Shown here one piece after another: positions 59,301 through 64,000 of a stretch of DNA of 64,000 bases; positions within the stretch are counted from its first letter, which is position 1, and each line of letters begins with the position of its first letter. The translations under genes were made by a program, and so were the position numbers. The stretch comes from Furcasterigmium furcatum. Lineage: Eukaryota; Ascomycota; Sordariomycetes; Glomerellales; Plectosphaerellaceae. Location: NCBI GenBank assembly GCA_001599815.1, contig BCIA01000004.1, forward strand, positions 4,366,082-4,430,081. Direction: 5' to 3'. The notes beneath the pieces were generated by a model. The model ran no database searches, was not told where the DNA came from, and worked only from the letters and a program-made list of their open reading frames with translations.

Positions 59301-62300
59301 CCGGTGCAGTACCTGTGACGGCACTAATTCAGGTACCGCGGGAGCGATCCTCCTGGGGGGCATTCCATCCGTCACATCATGGGCGCCTTGGCGGCACCCG
59401 CTGACGGACACACGTGTACAAGCACCAGTCGTCGGAGATGGTACCGCGGGGCCGCTGCTGGACATGGGACGAAGCAACATGCTGCTTGCTGATGGGCAGG
59501 GACACCAAAGACCATGTTCTTATCCAAAGACAGGCCGCAACAGCAGCAGCGAAGCTGGGGACTTCCTGTACGGACATGAGCAATGGCCGGCGATTGCGAG
59601 GTGCAGCTGGTGGTCAAGTCACTGCCCAGTGGATCGGTTGTTGATGAGAGACATGATAAAAAGCCGCTGATGCCGCACCCAGAATTCCCGAAGGCTCCTA
59701 TCGCCACCAGCCTGGTTATTGGGATATCTCGGAGCCGTCGGGCCTGTGATTGATGGCCCAGCATGCCTCCCTCTCTACAGAACCATGTCTTCACGTCTGA
59801 CGTTTGGCTGTTGTCAAAACCGACGGGCATCTTCCGGCTTTCCCTGCAGTGCACGTCTCCCGCTCGCACGAAATGGTGACTCCGAGACACCTGGTTCGGC
59901 GTTCGGAGAGCATCTTCCTCTCATCCGCCAACAACTGTCGGCCATGTTTATCCTCTCGGCTGCTCCCGGGGGATGATGATTCCCAACTTCCGTAGTCCGT
60001 CTAGCAAACGGGCAGTCCAGCTGGTTGGTGACGTTCAAAGATCGGCTGAACGCGCCAGCGCCTTGGGCTTGACCCACGGCCCCGTTTCCAGTGGTTTCCG
60101 GCCCATTTCCTCCCCACCAGCTTGCGAATCTCCTTGGATGACCAGCAGAAGAATCGTGATGTTGATCTTCTGGTCCTGAGCCACAAACACTGATCAGTCA
60201 GCATCAATGCACAACGCCCACATCGCTTGGCGGCCGCCAAGTCCGACGGCATGAGAAAGTCAAGTTATTAGCGCGTTGTAAGTGAATTCGTCCCTTCCCG
60301 GGATTTCCGCGACGGGCTCACGGTGGCCAGAGAAAAGGGGCATGAGGGGCAAGTGAAATCGAACACTGCAACAGCGTTTGTCAATGGCTCGCAGGGAACG
60401 GCCCCCTGAGTGTCTCGGAATTTTGATGCTCATTGGCAGGACGGGCAGCCTCGAGACATGTGCCTGCGTCGGCGTCGAAAAAGCATCAATCCGCCGAGCA
60501 CACAGCAAGAAAGTATGGGCCAAACGGCCCAGTTGCTTTTTGCGGCTGCTGTTCTCGAAGGAAACAACCACACGGCCTTGAGGCGGGACGGCTCAGCTTC
60601 GAGTGCCCAAAGCCCTGTTTTAGTACTCGATGCGATGACTCGTGCGTCTTCTTGAGACGCCCAGTGAGCCCGAAGACAACAGCCTTCTGCTTCAACAGCG
60701 CTCCCGGATCCTGAACCGGAGGGGCACTCGGCTCCTGGAAGTGGACAGGAATGTCTGCCAACTCATCAACTGGACCCTTGTGGGTCCATGAAAAGCCAGG
60801 TTGGCCGAGGCCATTGCGACTTGGTCTCGTCGTCAGGCACAGGGACTCACATCCGTGATGCGGGTGGCGCTAGGGCCGGGCAGCAATGCGCAGGGCTCCC
60901 GGCGGACAAGCGGGAGCCGCCGGTGTTGCATGGCGTCTGGGCTTCGGTCTGGGGCACTTTGAAGGGAAGGTGTTTCTGGTGCTCGGATGTCTTGTGCTCG
61001 CGCGCACGGGGCATCGGGGGATGTGTGTCGACGTGGTGTCAACTCTTGGTGTTAAGTCTTCTTGATCTACACATGTTTGGTTCTTGAAGCTGCACGTCAA
61101 GTGATTGACGTTGCTTCCGACTTCGTGGCAGCGGGGAGATCGGTCCACTGACGGGGATATGGTAGGGCGCTTGTTCGGGGCAACGGTCGAAAGGTCCAGC
61201 TGCAGGGTTCGGACAGCGCATGACCTGCCACGCTGCTCACGACTCGACAGGCATGGGAGTCTGCAGAATCCTCATTCCCACCAGAGCGGACGAGGAAAAT
61301 CCGGGGCTGGGGCGAGCGGTGAGGTTCCATGCTGGGAACAGGGGTAGGCAGGCGGACGAGCGGTGAGGGCACATCGTGGGCTGATGTCGACTTTTGGGTC
61401 GGCCACCTTGACAAGTCGAGGTCTTCTTCTATCGGCTCGTTGAAGCAGTGGTAGCGTGTGGCTAGGGAGGCGGCAGGCCTCTCGCGTTGATGCTGGGCGA
61501 ATACTCCGCTGACGTTGCAAAGGAACGAGCATCGTGGTGAACCCCAAGTTTATTCAAACTGCAATTGTTAGTAGTTAGTACGCCAACATAGGCGGGCTTG
61601 AACCCAGCTACATAAGGTATAAGGTATACAAGTGCTCACGAGGGTCCGTGTGGGTGAGCTTCTAAGCGGCCGGGCTCCTATCTGAGAATGCCCCTGCTTG
61701 TCAGAGCCTCGTCGAAGAGAGCAGTCATCTGGAGGAGCTCACGTCATTCATCAGCCAAAATCCCATCTGATGAACGACTGTTTGGCAGAACCCCGGGTCT
61801 GTCTGGGAGAACAACGGCTTCCAGGACCAGCATATATCACAACAAGACACACCACGATGAGGGGCTGAGAACCTTGATGTGCCTCATCTGCCTCCCACTG
61901 GTGACGCGGCTAATTCCATTCGTTCCTAGGTTCCATCTCCTGCTTGACGATCCATGAATCCCCGGGCCCATGGAGTGTTGGGAAAGCCTTCCTTCACTTT
62001 CAGCCCAGGTCCCCTGACGTCCTACATTGGTAGGAAGGAGCCTACGAGACTTGTGGAAAAGGCAGGAATCAGACAACTCCTTCCCTCCAACAAAATCAGA
62101 CCGGGAAGGAGATAATTACAGAGGTCCTTCCTGCCCTGGTTCATTCCAACCCTCAAATTCTACTATAAAACTGAGGCCCTCGAAGATCCAAGATCTCTTC
62201 CATCTTCCATCCAACCACATCCTGCACAACTTCGTCAAATTCTGCTATCAAGCCAAAGACCCCCTCATCTATCGTCTCTCTTATCTCTGAACCCAACCCA

Positions 62301-62329
62301 CACACAATTCACTACAACCTGCGACCAAA
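56353..62329. other. 6-kb intergenic region upstream of the kinase
   Basis: The kinase side (56.4-57.7 kb) is pyrimidine-rich on the - strand and likely a long leader or promoter, with CTG runs near 57,073. From 57.7 to 62.1 kb I find no gene. The open frames (for example 59,116-59,670 +; 59,372-59,890 -) are without recognisable motifs and overlap antisense. Several TACC/GTAC-containing repeats lie around 59,236-59,336. The right end carries the TATA box and leader of the Stc1-domain gene. Confidence 0.5.
62164..62170 (+). promoter_or_regulatory. TATA box of the Stc1-domain gene
   Basis: TATAAAA about 165 nt upstream of the ATG at 62,330, with a C/A-rich leader between. Confidence 0.55.
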
Positions 62330-63417
62330 ATGCGTGGACAGTTTCGAGGACGTGGTCGCGGCGGCCACACGCCGTCCACAACCCTCTACAAGTGCTCCCT
62401 AGGAGGCGAGATGAAGCCTCTCCATGACTATTCATCAAACCAGCACCAACGCGCGGGGATTGGCCGCAGACGTATTGATCCGCTGGCTTGCGGAATGATC
62501 TGCAAGGAACATGCCAACGGTCCGAGGCAGCAGCTGCGGTGCGAGGCTTGCTACAAAGTTCTGCCACTCGACCGCTTCTCCAAGACGACGAGGCGGAATG
62601 ACGAAAATGTTAGTCTGACGACTTTCTTACACTGAGATTCAAAGGACTGACCACTTTGAGCCAGGTCTGCATCCAATGCCGGTCGTGGTATGAAAGCGAG
62701 CCCACCCCTCGTGCGGCGGACCACGACGACTTTGATGACGAAGAAACGGAATTTCGTGTTGTATTCCCAGACTTGAACTCAGCCCCCGAACCAACCGCAA
62801 AGGACGACGATATCCCGACTCTGGCAATCGGCACCCTTGATGTCTCCACATCAACCATTGGCGAATCTCAAGACCTTCGGTCGGAAGACACGTACGAAGG
62901 GTACATGCCGAAACACCTTCGAGCCAAACCCGAGTCGACGGCCACCAGCGTGTCAGTCATTGACATACTTCACGTGGCCAACGACCAAGAAGCTGCCCCC
63001 AAACAGGCAACTGATGATCTGTCATCTATTGCCCCCAATGAGTGGTACGCCAAAGCCACTGGACCACGAGCCAGCGAGTGCAAGTCGCCCGCGGTTGGGC
63101 TATGGGTGGACAAAGCCCGGCGTTTCCTCGAGGAGGAGACAGTGAAGACTGCAACATCATGCTCCCAGGCCGACAAGTCCGTCTCAGCATGGGACGATGA
63201 TGGACGAAGTCTCCCAATGAGACCTGTTGATGCGAATCGTCGTCCCGAGAGACTCGCACAGGTCGCTACTGGCAGAGACAATGCCGGTGGAAAGGCCAAA
63301 CTGACAACCGATCTCCTACGACCAACAAAGGCGTCCTTCAAGAGCCAACTAGCTTGGCTTGACGCGCAGCCGGAAGGGGTTTTGGACGACGCGTACGCGA
63401 GCGACCACGAAAACTGA
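62330..63417 (+). CDS. Stc1-domain protein with RG-rich N-terminus
   Basis: Two exons, 62330-62608 and 62665-63417, give 343 residues. It begins MRGQFRGRGRGG, an RG/RGG-type RNA-binding motif. It then carries a Stc1-like zinc domain with Cys22 in KCSLGGEMKPLHDYS, Cys54, Cys58, His61, Cys71 and Cys74 (CEAC), FSKTTRRN, and Cys95/Cys98 (VCIQCRSW). The remainder is acidic, then Ser/Pro-rich and disordered. The Stc1 domain was named for the fission yeast protein that links the RNAi machinery to the CLRC histone H3K9 methyltransferase complex. Filamentous fungi have several such proteins, most unstudied, so a role in heterochromatin is a family inference only. The intron (GTTAGT...CCAG) sits inside the zinc domain, and splicing joins DEN to VCIQC. 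Length and cysteine layout support the call. Confidence 0.86.
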
Positions 63418-64000
63418 GAAGAGAATAGATCTTCTGGGGTGGAACACAGCACGGGCTTGGGGATTATTTGAGCCAGAGGAGTATCTTGGGACTGGTTTGC
63501 TTGGGATTGATTTGAGGAAGGTCAAGGGGCCCTGAGGCAACTAATCAATCGATTTGGAGAGTATGATGCAACTTGAGATGTGCCCCTGAAAGTCGTGTGC
63601 GTGTCTCTCCTGCCATGCCTGTTGAGGGGCTGAGCACCCTTGAGGATTCTTATATCAAGGCATGGATAGGGGGTGTCTGCAAGTACAGCACGTCAAGAGC
63701 CCGTTCGAAGTTCAAATATTCAAAACCATCGCATTTCCGCAACAAGTACCTGCGCGCCTCGGCGCAAGTGCTCTACCTACATCCTGCCGTCTACTTATAA
63801 GTCTGTATCCAGGTCGCGGGCGGGCGGGGGACAGTCATGCCCGTCTCTCACAACCCGCCCCATCAAGGCCGCCGTTTGCCCGGCCCCTATTTTGTTGATA
63901 GCTGTGACCGGGGTTCTGAAACTCCCCCTCTTACAGCGTCATGCCCAGGAGTATACAACCCCGGACAATACTACATCTTTGATCACACAGTATACCACCT
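63418..64000. other. 3' flank of the Stc1-domain gene, window end
   Basis: About 580 nt. The first part should carry the Stc1-gene 3'-UTR; the rest may be the promoter of a gene beyond the window. Nothing else is recognised. Confidence 0.4.

Noticed and set aside
61555..61630. A tRNA-like or 5S-like patch (GGGTTCAAGCCC on the - strand, GTTAGTAGTTAG on the + strand)
   Set aside because: The T-arm stem does not pair and no anticodon or D arm can be placed; the 5S resemblance covers only a few bases.

Overview
This window is a stretch of a filamentous ascomycete nuclear chromosome. Genes sit on both strands, coding GC is high, and introns are short (mostly 50-90 nt) with GTRNGT donors, CTAAC/CTGAC branch sites and CAG/TAG acceptors. 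The gene repertoire (Rho1, Ysh1, Vph1, Get1, TAF4, Ime2-type kinase, Stc1-domain protein, GPI-tailed aspartic protease, fused urea amidolyase) fits a Pezizomycotina species, probably a Sordariomycete. The genus cannot be fixed from the sequence. Exon boundaries below were placed by hand. In every fully modelled multi-exon gene the summed exon length is a multiple of three and the junctions restore recognisable protein sequence.

Layout. 0.3-5.4 kb: rho1 (+), a 36-residue CxxC mini-protein (-) and an AAAP/AVT amino-acid transporter (-). 6.6-14.6 kb: a Zn2Cys6 transcription factor (+) facing, tail to tail, a 1823-residue urea amidolyase (-) that has two GATA sites upstream. 15.5-17.3 kb: a GPI-type aspartic protease (-). 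20.2-22.6 kb: a PTAR1-like prenyltransferase-alpha-repeat protein and an unrecognised PPPPY-containing protein (both -). 23.3-33.7 kb: a dense housekeeping block of get1 (+), vph1 (+), ysh1 (-) and taf4 (+). 35.4-38.6 kb: a secreted alpha/beta hydrolase and a nitrilase-family hydrolase (both +).

From 38.6 to 50.3 kb I recognise no ordinary gene. The only supported candidate is a 32-codon ORF (-) at about 43.3 kb with a probable 5'-UTR intron. From 50.3 to 53.1 kb lie a small secreted cysteine-containing protein whose first intron lacks an AG acceptor, and a secreted aldose 1-epimerase that ends in RDEL. An Ime2-type kinase (-) ends at 53.96 kb and is followed upstream by 6 kb without recognisable genes. 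A Stc1-domain protein (+) with an RG-rich N-terminus closes the window.

Functional links I can support: the transcription factor and urea amidolyase are neighbours and the latter's promoter carries GATA sites, which suggests nitrogen control. Get1, Vph1 and the transporter all act in the endomembrane system, but nothing in the layout shows that they are co-regulated. I did not find a multi-gene operon-like system, CRISPR array, transposon or secondary-metabolite cluster. The best leads for something undescribed are the two tiny ORFs, the RDEL-tailed epimerase, the altered biotin motif of the urea amidolyase and the small secreted protein with an apparently defective splice site.
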